DNA of 64,000 bases, taken from the NCBI GenBank assembly GCA_024742705.1, contig JANSXZ010000014.1, forward strand, positions 1 to 64,000, read 5' to 3'. A program made the position numbers and the translations under genes. The stretch's first letter is position 1; each line of letters begins with the position of its first letter. Under the pieces are notes generated by a model. The model did not search any database. It was not told the DNA's origin and saw only the letters and a list, made by a program, of their open reading frames with translations. This DNA comes from Paracoccaceae bacterium. Lineage in GTDB: Bacteria > Pseudomonadota > Alphaproteobacteria > Rhodobacterales > Rhodobacteraceae. Shown here in pieces: positions 55,901-63,413 of the stretch.

Positions 55901-57451
55901 TCAATACTCCTGGTTCAAGGCATCGGCCGCGGGGATCTCACGCTCGCGGCGGGCGATGAAATCGCACAGCGCCGCGTCGATGGCCGGATCGAGCGGCGGC
56001 TGCTCGTATTCGTTCAGCAGCGTCCGCGCCCGGATCAGCGCGCGTTCGGTGATCTCCATCGCGCCTTCCGCCTGCCATTGTTCGATCGAGCTGTTGTCGA
56101 ACATCTCGGGCATGAAGAACGCCTTCTGGAACCGGGCCAACGTGTGCGGATGGCCCAGGTAGTGCCCGCCCGGCCCCACATCGGCCACGGCCGCGAGGGC
56201 CACGTCGAAATCGGACCAGTCGATGCCCGCCGCCATCCTGTGGCCCATGGCGCAGACCTCGGCATCGACGATGAACTTGGCCGTCGAGCAATGCATCCCC
56301 GCCTCGTTCCAGCCGGCGGAATGCCAGACATAGTTGGCCCCGGCCAACAGCACGGCATTCAGGGTCATTGCGCTTTCATAGCCGGCCTGAGCATCGAATG
56401 TCTTGGCCCCGCCCAACGTGTTCGATGTGCGCCACGGCACGCGGTAGAACCGCGCCATTTGGCCGATCATGAAGTTCATCAGGCTGATCTCTGGCGTGCC
56501 GGCCATCGGCGCGCCCGACCGCATCGACACCGTCGAAAGGTAGTGGCCGTAAATCGCCGGGCATCCGCGCCGCACCACCTGGGTATAGGCCAGTGCGCTG
56601 AGCGCCTCGGCGTTCAGCTGCGCCACCGTCGCCGCTGTGGACGCGGGCGTGTTGGCCCCGCCCAGCACGAAGGGCGAACACAGTACCGGCTGATTGCGGC
56701 GGCAGAAGGCCCGCAGCGCGCCCAGCATGGTTTCGTCCCAGACCAGCGGCGAGTTGCCGTTGCAATTGCCGGTGACGACCGGGTGACGCTCGATGAAATC
56801 GGCGCCAAAGACGATGGCGGCCATGTCCAGAACGTCTTCGGCGTTCTTCGGGCTGGTGGTCATGCCCATGAAGGTCTTGTCCGAATGCCTGATCGACGAA
56901 TAGGTGATGCGCAGGTGGCGTTGGCTGATCGGGTGATCGTAGGGTTCGACAATGTGATGCGCGGTCGAATGCAGCGCCGGCAACATATGGCTGAGCTTGT
57001 GGAAGTTCGCCAGGTCGTCCAGCGTCGGGTTGCGCCGCACGTCATCGAGATCGCGCAGGTAGGGCGCGCCGGTCATCGGCACGAACATCCCGTGATCGCC
57101 GCCAAACGGCAGGTTCTTGGCCGGGTCGCGGGCGTGATAAGTAAAGGTTTCAGGTATCGTCGCGATCAGGTCGCGCACCAGGCCCCGGTCGGGGTAGACC
57201 ATTTCGCCCACCACTCTGGCACCGGCCCGCCGCCAGTCGGCCAGCGCGACCGGGTCGCGAAAGCAAACGCCCACGTTCTCCAGGATGTCCATCGACGCCG
57301 CGTCGATGCGCGCAACCTGGTCGGGATCCATCGGCTCGACCGGCGGCAGGCGCCGGTGCAGCGCCGGCAGCATGGTGATATCGCGGGTCTGGCGCTGGGC
57401 CTTGCGCGCGCCGCGGCCGCGCCGGACCGTGCCGGTGGCAACCGACGTCAT
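55901..57451 (-). CDS. MttB-family corrinoid methyltransferase, non-pyrrolysine type
   Basis: A 516-residue trimethylamine methyltransferase (MttB) superfamily protein. Conserved parts are ARIDAASMDILENVGVCFRDP near 46-66 and VTGNCNGNSPLVWDETM, SVSMRSGAPMAGTPE and GGAKTFDAQAGYESAM in the barrel. The frame is open with no in-frame amber codon, so it is of the pyrrolysine-free class, whose known members demethylate betaines (MtgB glycine betaine, MtpB proline betaine, MtcB carnitine, MtyB gamma-butyrobetaine) and pass the methyl to a corrinoid protein. No corrinoid protein or MtxA partner is encoded here. Overlaps the ALDH gene by ATGA. Confidence 0.88.
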   Translation of the reverse strand: MTSVATGTVRRGRGARKAQRQTRDITMLPALHRRLPPVEPMDPDQVARIDAASMDILENVGVCFRDPVALADWRRAGARVVGEMVYPDRGLVRDLIATIPETFTYHARDPAKNLPFGGDHGMFVPMTGAPYLRDLDDVRRNPTLDDLANFHKLSHMLPALHSTAHHIVEPYDHPISQRHLRITYSSIRHSDKTFMGMTTSPKNAEDVLDMAAIVFGADFIERHPVVTGNCNGNSPLVWDETMLGALRAFCRRNQPVLCSPFVLGGANTPASTAATVAQLNAEALSALAYTQVVRRGCPAIYGHYLSTVSMRSGAPMAGTPEISLMNFMIGQMARFYRVPWRTSNTLGGAKTFDAQAGYESAMTLNAVLLAGANYVWHSAGWNEAGMHCSTAKFIVDAEVCAMGHRMAAGIDWSDFDVALAAVADVGPGGHYLGHPHTLARFQKAFFMPEMFDNSSIEQWQAEGAMEITERALIRARTLLNEYEQPPLDPAIDAALCDFIARREREIPAADALNQEY

Positions 57452-58926
57452 TGCACCGCCTCGCCGTCGGCGGGATCGGTCAGATCGATCCAGATGGTCT
57501 TCAATTCGGTGTACTGGTCATGCGCGTGCAGGCCGTTGTCGCGCCCGCCGAACCCCGACTGGCCATAGCCGCCGAAGGGCGTGGCCATGTCGCCCTCACC
57601 GTAGCAATTGACCGTCACGGTACCCGCGCGGATCGCCCGCGCGGCGCGGATCGCGGTGCGAGCATTCGCGGTGAACACGCTGGCGGCCAGCCCGTAATCG
57701 GTATCGTTGGCCAGCGCGATCGCCTCGTCGGTCGAAGACACGGTGAGCACCGCGAGGATCGGGCCGAACACCTCTTCGCGCGCCAGCCGATCGGTCGGCC
57801 CGACCTCGTAGACCTTCGGCGTTACGAATGGCCCCTGCGGCGCATCGCCGTCGCGCAGATAACCGGCGACCTTCTCCAGATGCGCAGCGTCGATCAGCGC
57901 CCCAAGCCGATTGGCCGGATCCAGCGGATCGCCCACCCGCCAGTCGCGCAGGCGGGCCGTGATGCGTTCGAGAAGCGGCGCCTTGACGTCCTTGTGCACG
58001 ATCAGACGCGACGCGGCCGAGCAGTTTTCGCCCATGTTCCAGAACGCGGCCTGAACCAGATGCGCCGCCACATGTTCGAGGTTTTCAGCGTCGGCCAGCA
58101 CGACCGCCGGGTTCTTGCCGCCGCATTCCAGAACCACCTTCTTGAGGTTGCTGTCGGCGGCATAGCGCAGAAAGCGGCGCCCGGTTTCTGTCGATCCGGT
58201 AAAGCTGACCATGTCGACATCGCCATGCAGGCCCAGCGCCGCGCCCACCTCGGCGCCAGTGCCCGGCAGCACCTGCAACACCCCGCGCGGCACCCCCGCC
58301 TGGTGCGCCAGTTCGGCAATCCGCAGCGCCGTCATGCTGGTCTGTTCGGCCGGTTTCACGATCACCGAACACCCCGCCGCCAGCGCCGGGCCGATCTTCC
58401 ACGCAAGCATCAGCAACGGAAAGTTCCACGGCAGGATCGCGGCGACAACGCCGATGGGCTCGCGGACGATCAGGCTGAGCGCGTCATCGCCTGCGGGCCC
58501 GGTGCTGTCATAGATCTTGTCGGCGGTTTCGGCGTGCCAGCGCAGGCAATGCAGCGTCTCGGGCAGGTCGAGGGTTTCGCAATCGCGAATCGGCTTGCCC
58601 GAATCGAGGCTTTCCAGAACCGCGATCTCGCGTTTTTGACGGTCGATCAGCTTGCACAGACGAAGCAGCACCTCCTTGCGCGCGGTCGGGTGCATGGCCG
58701 ACCATGCGCCAGCGTCGAAGGCCGCGCGCGCGCGATCCACCGCAAGCTCCACATCGTCTGGCCCAGCGCATGAGATCGTCGCCAGCACCGCGCCGGTGGC
58801 CGGGTTCAGTGTCGGCATCGCCGCACCCGATCCCTTGCGGAACCGCCCGTCGATGAAAGGGGTGGCCGGCAGATCGATACCGGCGGCGATGGCGGTGTAT
58901 TCGGCGTGTGTCAGCAGATCGGTCAA
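57448..58926 (-). CDS. aldehyde dehydrogenase, PuuC-like
   Basis: A 492-residue NAD(P)-dependent aldehyde dehydrogenase. ILPWNFPLLMLAWKIGPALA at about 165-184, FTGSTETGRR, LECGGKNPAVV and the nucleophile Cys302 in GENCSA; the C-terminal FGGYGQSGFGGRDNGLHA and ELKTIWIDL resemble PuuC, the gamma-glutamyl-aminobutyraldehyde dehydrogenase. The start is TTG at 58926 (GGAG upstream), overlapping the stop of the lyase gene; the low-efficiency start may hold its level down. The aldehyde presumably arises from the FAD oxidase or the lyase of this operon. Confidence 0.87.
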   Translation of the reverse strand: MTDLLTHAEYTAIAAGIDLPATPFIDGRFRKGSGAAMPTLNPATGAVLATISCAGPDDVELAVDRARAAFDAGAWSAMHPTARKEVLLRLCKLIDRQKREIAVLESLDSGKPIRDCETLDLPETLHCLRWHAETADKIYDSTGPAGDDALSLIVREPIGVVAAILPWNFPLLMLAWKIGPALAAGCSVIVKPAEQTSMTALRIAELAHQAGVPRGVLQVLPGTGAEVGAALGLHGDVDMVSFTGSTETGRRFLRYAADSNLKKVVLECGGKNPAVVLADAENLEHVAAHLVQAAFWNMGENCSAASRLIVHKDVKAPLLERITARLRDWRVGDPLDPANRLGALIDAAHLEKVAGYLRDGDAPQGPFVTPKVYEVGPTDRLAREEVFGPILAVLTVSSTDEAIALANDTDYGLAASVFTANARTAIRAARAIRAGTVTVNCYGEGDMATPFGGYGQSGFGGRDNGLHAHDQYTELKTIWIDLTDPADGEAVQ

Positions 58927-59831
58927 GGCGCGACTCCTTCGATTTCGGCGATAGTTCGGTCAAGCGTGCGGATCACCTGCGCCAGGGTGCGCCGGTCGTC
59001 CTTTGGCAGCGGCTGCAGGGGTTTGCGTGGCGGGCCACAATCGATGCCGCGCAGCGTAAGCCCGTATTTGATGCACTGGATGAAGGCGCCGCCTTGTTCC
59101 AGCACCCGCATCAGCGGCAGCATTGCCGACATGATCGCCCGCCCGCGGGTGAAATCGCCATCAAGGACACAGGCCCGATACAATGCGATATGCGCCTCGG
59201 GGGCAAAGTTCGATCCCGCACAAACCCATGACCGCGCGCCCCATGCGAAGAATTCCAGCGCCTGGTCGTCCATGCCGCACGACAGCGCGATATGCGGGTA
59301 ATCCCGCGCCAGCATGTGCAGGCGGTCGGGATCGCCCGAGCTTTCCTTGATCGCACGGAAGTTCGGCGACCGGCCAAGCCGGTCAAGACAATCGGCATCC
59401 ATGCTCACGCTCATCCGGCCCGGATAATTGTACAGCATGATCGGCAGGTCGGCCGCCCGATCCACTGCCAGGGCATGCAGGGCGATCTCGCGGCCGTTCG
59501 GGCAGGCATAGGGCGGCGTCGCCACCAGCAGGGCATCGGCCCCCGCCGCGCGGGCCGCGCGGGCAAGGGCCACGCTGTCTTCGGTGCGGATGGCGCCGGT
59601 GCCGACAACCATCGGCACCCGCCCGGCAATCAGCGCGCCGACGCGGCCCATCATCGCCACCCGTTCATCCATTGTCTGGGCGTAGTATTCACCGGTTGTC
59701 CCGGCGACGATGATCCCGTGCACCCCTGCCGCGATCAGATGCTCGACCGTCGCAGCAAGGGCGGCGTCGTTCACCGTGAAATCGTCGTGATAGGGGGTAA
59801 CGATGGGGGTATAGATGCCTTCAAATTGCAT
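58923..59831 (-). CDS. dihydrodipicolinate synthase family lyase
   Basis: A 302-residue TIM-barrel of the DapA/NanA superfamily. IYTPIVTPYHDDF at the start, the GTTGEYYAQT loop at about 45-54, LYNYPGR with the proton-relay Tyr, and the Schiff-base Lys162 in AIKESSGD. Members include dihydrodipicolinate synthase, keto-deoxy-acid aldolases and pyrroline-hydroxy-carboxylate deaminase of hydroxyproline breakdown. In this catabolic operon DapA itself is unlikely. ATG at 59831 overlaps the gntR stop by 11 bases; it shares TTGA with the ALDH gene downstream. Confidence 0.86.
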   Translation of the reverse strand: MQFEGIYTPIVTPYHDDFTVNDAALAATVEHLIAAGVHGIIVAGTTGEYYAQTMDERVAMMGRVGALIAGRVPMVVGTGAIRTEDSVALARAARAAGADALLVATPPYACPNGREIALHALAVDRAADLPIMLYNYPGRMSVSMDADCLDRLGRSPNFRAIKESSGDPDRLHMLARDYPHIALSCGMDDQALEFFAWGARSWVCAGSNFAPEAHIALYRACVLDGDFTRGRAIMSAMLPLMRVLEQGGAFIQCIKYGLTLRGIDCGPPRKPLQPLPKDDRRTLAQVIRTLDRTIAEIEGVAP

Positions 59832-60525
59832 CGCGGGTCTCCTTCTCGCCGACCAGAGCGACCGGCAGGGGATCGGGCCGGACGAACCGCTCCAGCCTGT
59901 CGCGGCTCAGATCCCAGTGTTGCAGCGTCAGTTCGGTCGCCAGATTGCCGTTGTGTTCCGCGATCGCCGTGATCATCGCGTCGTGCTGGGCACAGGCGGT
60001 GCGAACCAGCGCGTCTTCTTGCGGCGATGCCGGCCGGTAGAACGTCTGGCTCAGCCGGGTGTGATCGATCAGCAGCCGCGCCAGCGAGGCCACAAGATAG
60101 GGATTTTGCGCCATTTCGCCGATCGTTGCATGGAACCTGTGATTTGCCAGGGCCGCTTCGCTGGCCCCACCCGAGCCGGTCGCATCGGCAAAGTCGCGTT
60201 GCGCCGCCTTCAGCCGGTCGAGCTGGGCCGGCGTGCGGTTCTCCGCGGCCAACCGGGCGATATTGGCGTAGATCATCGGCGCGGTCTGGAAGAACGTGCG
60301 CAGCACGGCAATATCCATCGACGCGACCTTAGCCCCGCGATGCGCCAGGAGCTCGACAAACCCCTCGCCTTGCAGCCGTTGCAGCACCTCGCGCAGAGGT
60401 GTCCGCGACATCCCGTAGTCCGCGCTCAGCCCCGCCTCATCCAGATCGGCGCCAGGCGCCAGTTCAGTGGCGAGGATCCGCCGCCGCAGATCCTCCAGAC
60501 AGTGGTTCTTGGACATCCGCGCCAT
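59821..60525 (-). CDS. GntR-family (FCD-type) regulator
   Basis: A 234-residue regulator: winged HTH at about 5-70 (LEDLRRRILATELAPGADLDEA, YGMSRTPLREVLQRLQGEGF) and a C-terminal all-helical FCD ligand domain (about 80-215), with metal-binding residues suggested by NHRFHATIGEMA and QHDAMITAI. It most likely represses the operon it heads until the substrate or an intermediate binds. ATG at 60525 follows GAGGG by nine bases and is preferred to an upstream frame with no ribosome site. A perfect inverted repeat lies 18 bases upstream. Confidence 0.88.
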   Translation of the reverse strand: MARMSKNHCLEDLRRRILATELAPGADLDEAGLSADYGMSRTPLREVLQRLQGEGFVELLAHRGAKVASMDIAVLRTFFQTAPMIYANIARLAAENRTPAQLDRLKAAQRDFADATGSGGASEAALANHRFHATIGEMAQNPYLVASLARLLIDHTRLSQTFYRPASPQEDALVRTACAQHDAMITAIAEHNGNLATELTLQHWDLSRDRLERFVRPDPLPVALVGEKETRDAI

Positions 60526-60542
60526 CGCCGCACCCTCGTTTC

Positions 60543-60559
60543 GTATACACCTTGTATAC
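60543..60559. promoter_or_regulatory. operator candidate of the GntR-led operon
   Basis: GTATAC (60543-60548), ACCTT, GTATAC (60554-60559): two identical self-complementary half-sites, with centres 11 bases apart, 18 bases before the gntR ATG. FCD-type GntR proteins commonly bind TTGTATACAA-like palindromes, so autoregulation is expected. Confidence 0.65.
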
Positions 60560-60715
60560 ATTTGCGCGGCAAAGCAACCCCGTTCCGCAAGACCCCCGGC
60601 AAACCCTTCCTCCCAAGGCCCTCGACAAGTGCCCAAACAAATGCCCGAAACCCACTGGACACCACCCGACACCTCGCCTAAAAGCCTCTCACCCGAAGCC
60701 GCAAGCTTCTCCCGT

Positions 60716-60790
60716 GCCCGGGTAGCTCAGGGGTAGAGCAGTGGATTGAAAATCCTCGTGTCGGTGGTTCGATTCCGCCCCCGGGCACCA
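60716..60790 (+). tRNA. tRNA-Phe(GAA)
   Basis: A 75-base cloverleaf: acceptor GCCCGGG paired with CCCGGGC, D-arm GCTC/GAGC, anticodon loop TTGAAAA (anticodon GAA), T-arm GGTGG with TTCGATT, and genome-encoded CCA at 60788-60790. The anticodon stem has one T-T mismatch at its second pair. Its 3-prime end is the apparent insertion point of the adjoining island. Confidence 0.95.
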
Positions 60791-60851
60791 TAAAAACCAA
60801 TAAAAACAATAACTTAGCAAATACTTTGCCAACAAGAATCTTCGTTTATAA

Positions 60852-60871
60852 ACTTAGACACACTTAGACAC
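60852..60871 (+). repeat. tandem 10-mer repeat upstream of the integrase
   Basis: ACTTAGACAC occurs twice in perfect tandem (60852-60861 and 60862-60871), one helical turn apart, 62 bases after the tRNA and 18 before the integrase start. Direct repeats in this place are often integrase arm-type or excisionase binding sites. Confidence 0.55.
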
Positions 60872-60888
60872 AAAACTAAGGTGTTGAT

Positions 60889-62088
60889 TTGACCGAACTT
60901 TCACAAAATTCAAAAGTAGCGGTCAAGCATCTGCGCCGAGGACTGAGTCTCTTCAAGACCGGTCGTTCACCGTTCTGGCAGGTTCGTATCTATGACAATT
61001 TGAACCGTCGTTATGTTGTTCGTTCGACCAAAGAGACGAGTCGCCTTGATGCTGCAGAGGTTGCCTGGGAGTTGCTGGACGACTTCAAGGCGAAGCAGAA
61101 CAGCGACAATGCTCAAACCAAAAAACGGTCCTTTGAGCATTACGCGCATCTTCTGTCTGAAATGTCTCGGGTCCAGAAAAAAGGTGGTCGCAACAAGTAT
61201 GCATTCTCTGACGAGTACAAAATTCTGTACCGGGAGGGGGATGGTGTTGTGTCATATTTTGGTAAGTACGATGTGGGGAAAATCACATCAGGCATGGTGC
61301 GTGATTATCTGGTCTTTCTCGATAAGAGACGGGACAAACCCTTGGCGCCTTCGACCAAGGCAAAGCAATGCATGATGATACGAAAAGTCCTTATGTTGGC
61401 ATTGGAAGACGGTCTGATAGACATCATTCCGACAATGCCAAAGCAAAGGACCGTGGACAAACCTCGCATCTCTTTCAGTGACAATGAGTATAGGAAATTA
61501 CTGGAGGTAGCGCGTGCCTGTGCGGAACGCGGGGACACAGTGCGCGGTGTTCCGGTCACGCGCGAGCATTACAATCTCATCGTCTTTGCTGTTCATTCGT
61601 TTTTGCGCCCGACTGAAACCGAACTCTTCGGCATTCGGTTCTGTGATATCGCAATCAAAGACGACCCGAAGCATTTGTTGATGACGCTTCAAGGTAAGAC
61701 TGGATATCGGACCTCTGCATCGTTGGAAGCGGCAGTCGATATCTTTGAGAAGCAACGCGATTTGCATGTTGATTCAGACAACGCATCGTATGTGTTCATG
61801 CCAGAATACCCAAACCGGACGACTGCTGTGAACACTTACCGTCGCATCTTCAATCATTTCCTGGACGAAGCAAAGTTGAAGAAAGACAAGGACGGCAATG
61901 TGCGCTCGCCATATTCGTTGCGCCACTACGCGCTACAGACGCGCCTGCGGAAGTCCGAGGGCAAGGTCAACATCTACTGGTTGGCAGAAAACGCGGGCAC
62001 ATCGGTCGAGCAGTTGGAACGGTTCTATCTCAAACGGATGGAACCCACAGACGAGCGGGTTCGGAACATTCAGTCGTTTGGGGACTGA
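60889..62088 (+). CDS. int: tyrosine recombinase, island integrase
   Basis: A 399-residue tyrosine recombinase with a basic N-terminal arm-binding part, a core-binding SAM-like domain (about 85-170), and a catalytic domain. Catalytic residues seen: Arg in SFLRPTETELFG near 240, the H/R box SPYSLRHYALQTRLR near 345-359, and the nucleophile Tyr in EQLERFYLKRM near 385. The start is TTG at 60889 with AAGG upstream. It faces away from the tRNA whose 3-prime end it presumably uses as its attachment site, as in many tRNA-targeting islands. It is convergent with the serine recombinase, with 3 bases between stops. Confidence 0.88.
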   Translation: MTELSQNSKVAVKHLRRGLSLFKTGRSPFWQVRIYDNLNRRYVVRSTKETSRLDAAEVAWELLDDFKAKQNSDNAQTKKRSFEHYAHLLSEMSRVQKKGGRNKYAFSDEYKILYREGDGVVSYFGKYDVGKITSGMVRDYLVFLDKRRDKPLAPSTKAKQCMMIRKVLMLALEDGLIDIIPTMPKQRTVDKPRISFSDNEYRKLLEVARACAERGDTVRGVPVTREHYNLIVFAVHSFLRPTETELFGIRFCDIAIKDDPKHLLMTLQGKTGYRTSASLEAAVDIFEKQRDLHVDSDNASYVFMPEYPNRTTAVNTYRRIFNHFLDEAKLKKDKDGNVRSPYSLRHYALQTRLRKSEGKVNIYWLAENAGTSVEQLERFYLKRMEPTDERVRNIQSFGD

Positions 62089-62091
62089 CAC

Positions 62092-62634
62092 TCATGCCGC
62101 TGCTTCCAACGCCCGATACACCGTCATTCGCGACACACCAAGTTCCGACGCTATGTCGCTGACCCTCTTACCCTGTTGTTTCAAGGTGATGATTTTTGCG
62201 GTATCCACTGTCTTCTTCCGACCTTTATAGACGCCGCGCGCCTTTGCCTTCGCGATGCCTTCTGCCTGACGCTTGCGGATGATGTTCCTTTCGAACTCGG
62301 CAAATGCTCCCATCAACTGCAACTGCAATCGACTGAACGCGTCGTCGTTGTGGCCGCTGAAGGTCAACTTTTCAGAAATGAAAGATATCGTGACCCCTTT
62401 ATCAGTCAGTGTCTGAATGATTGCCTGCAAGTCCCGTAGGTCACGCGCGAGACGGTCGATACTGTAGACGATGACTTCATCCCCTTCACGAACGAATGAC
62501 AGCATGTCTTGCAACGCAGCGCGTTCAGTGTTCTTTCCGCTGACCTTCTCTTCGAAGGCGCGTTCAACGCCACCAAGGTCTTGTCTGTCGAGGTTCTGGT
62601 CAATCGTGCTGACACGGCGATATCCGACTTTCAT
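62092..62634 (-). CDS. serine recombinase (resolvase/invertase family)
   Basis: A 180-residue small serine recombinase. The catalytic Ser9 is in GYRRVSTIDQNLDRQ; the active-site arginines are in IDRLARDLRDLQ near 65-76; the long E helix is around AFAEFERNIIRKRQAEGIAKAKARG; and the C-terminal HTH is in VSDIASELGVSRMTVYRAL. The length matches TnpR/Gin-type enzymes. ATG at 62634 follows GGAGGG. It is transcribed away from a cluster of inverted repeats (62685-62767), the natural place for its own res or crossover site. It may resolve element multimers or invert a segment. Confidence 0.9.
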   Translation of the reverse strand: MKVGYRRVSTIDQNLDRQDLGGVERAFEEKVSGKNTERAALQDMLSFVREGDEVIVYSIDRLARDLRDLQAIIQTLTDKGVTISFISEKLTFSGHNDDAFSRLQLQLMGAFAEFERNIIRKRQAEGIAKAKARGVYKGRKKTVDTAKIITLKQQGKRVSDIASELGVSRMTVYRALEAAA

Positions 62635-62684
62635 GTGCGACCCTCCGTTGTTGTCACATTCGGGTCTAAGGTTTCTGGGCAAAA

Positions 62685-62767
62685 GGCACATTGGCAACCA
62701 GTGAACCCTGTTGTGCCGTGTTTTTCGGCACATCGTGTGGGCACGAGGCGGTTTAGTCCAATGTGCC
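62685..62767. repeat. nested inverted repeats, candidate recombination site of the serine recombinase
   Basis: The outer pair GGCACATTGG (62685-62694) and CCAATGTGCC (62758-62767) is perfect. Inside it is a second perfect pair, TGTGCCG (62712-62718) and CGGCACA (62726-62732), with a short CGTG/CACG pair at 62734-62745. All share the word TGTGCC. It occupies the 212-base gap between the recombinase and the divergent 62847 gene, and resembles a multi-subsite res locus and/or an operator for both genes. Confidence 0.6.
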
Positions 62768-62846
62768 ATGTTCTTGCGTCCGCCTGTTGTCAGCGCCATC
62801 AGTCACTCCTAGAGTGGATGCGCATAGGCCAAACAACTGGTGCAAG

Positions 62847-63413
62847 ATGCCAAATCTTTCAGAAATGAAAAATAATACTCTTTCGCTAGACGAGTTTACC
62901 GTCGCCATCTGTGCGTCTTGGAATAAGGCAATCGAATCCGTCATTGAAACCGCTCAGATGGTGAACCGTGCAGAAGAGGAACTCGACCGGAAGCAATTGA
63001 AGCAGTTGAAACAACGCTTGGAGCAAGACCGTGTGATGTCAGGTCCGACCTTCTCCAAACTCGCAAAGATTGCGTCCAATCCCGTGCTGACTGCTCCTGA
63101 GAACCTATCGCGGTTGCCACATTCCTATGCGACACTCTACGAGTTGTCACAGCACGACACTGCTGCGGTTCAAAAAGCACTTGAACAGGGCAAAATCCAC
63201 GCTGCCATCAAACACAAAGAAATTGCGGATGCTCTTCCACGACGCAAACCAAACCGTCTGGTTACTCACGGTTCAACTGATAAAATCAGGGTAGCCATTC
63301 GATTTTCTGCAAATGATGGGGATATTCCACAGGATTTACTCCGGCGTCTGCACGATGTGCTGGAAGAAATCAGTAACTATACGGATGTCAATCAGTCGGG
63401 CATCGACGAATGA
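62847..63413 (+). CDS. hypothetical protein of the island, helical
   Basis: A 188-residue soluble protein I do not recognise. Residues about 10-60 are long charged helix (TVAICASWNKAIESVIETAQ, LDRKQLKQLKQRLEQ), followed by MSGPTFSKLAKIASNP, LPHSYATLYELSQH and a KHKEIADALPRRKPNR stretch, then a C-terminal RLHDVLEEISNY. The middle resembles segments of phage and plasmid replication or partition regulators (short helix-turn-helix-like blocks), but that is only an impression. ATG at 62847 is chosen; upstream sequence in frame is the repeat region. Its stop overlaps the next gene by ATGA. Confidence 0.6.
   Translation: MPNLSEMKNNTLSLDEFTVAICASWNKAIESVIETAQMVNRAEEELDRKQLKQLKQRLEQDRVMSGPTFSKLAKIASNPVLTAPENLSRLPHSYATLYELSQHDTAAVQKALEQGKIHAAIKHKEIADALPRRKPNRLVTHGSTDKIRVAIRFSANDGDIPQDLLRRLHDVLEEISNYTDVNQSGIDE

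Noticed and set aside
55901..57451. Pyrrolysine encoded by an in-frame amber codon in the MttB-family gene
   Set aside because: The frame is continuous over the full family length with no internal TAG, so it belongs to the non-pyrrolysine class.
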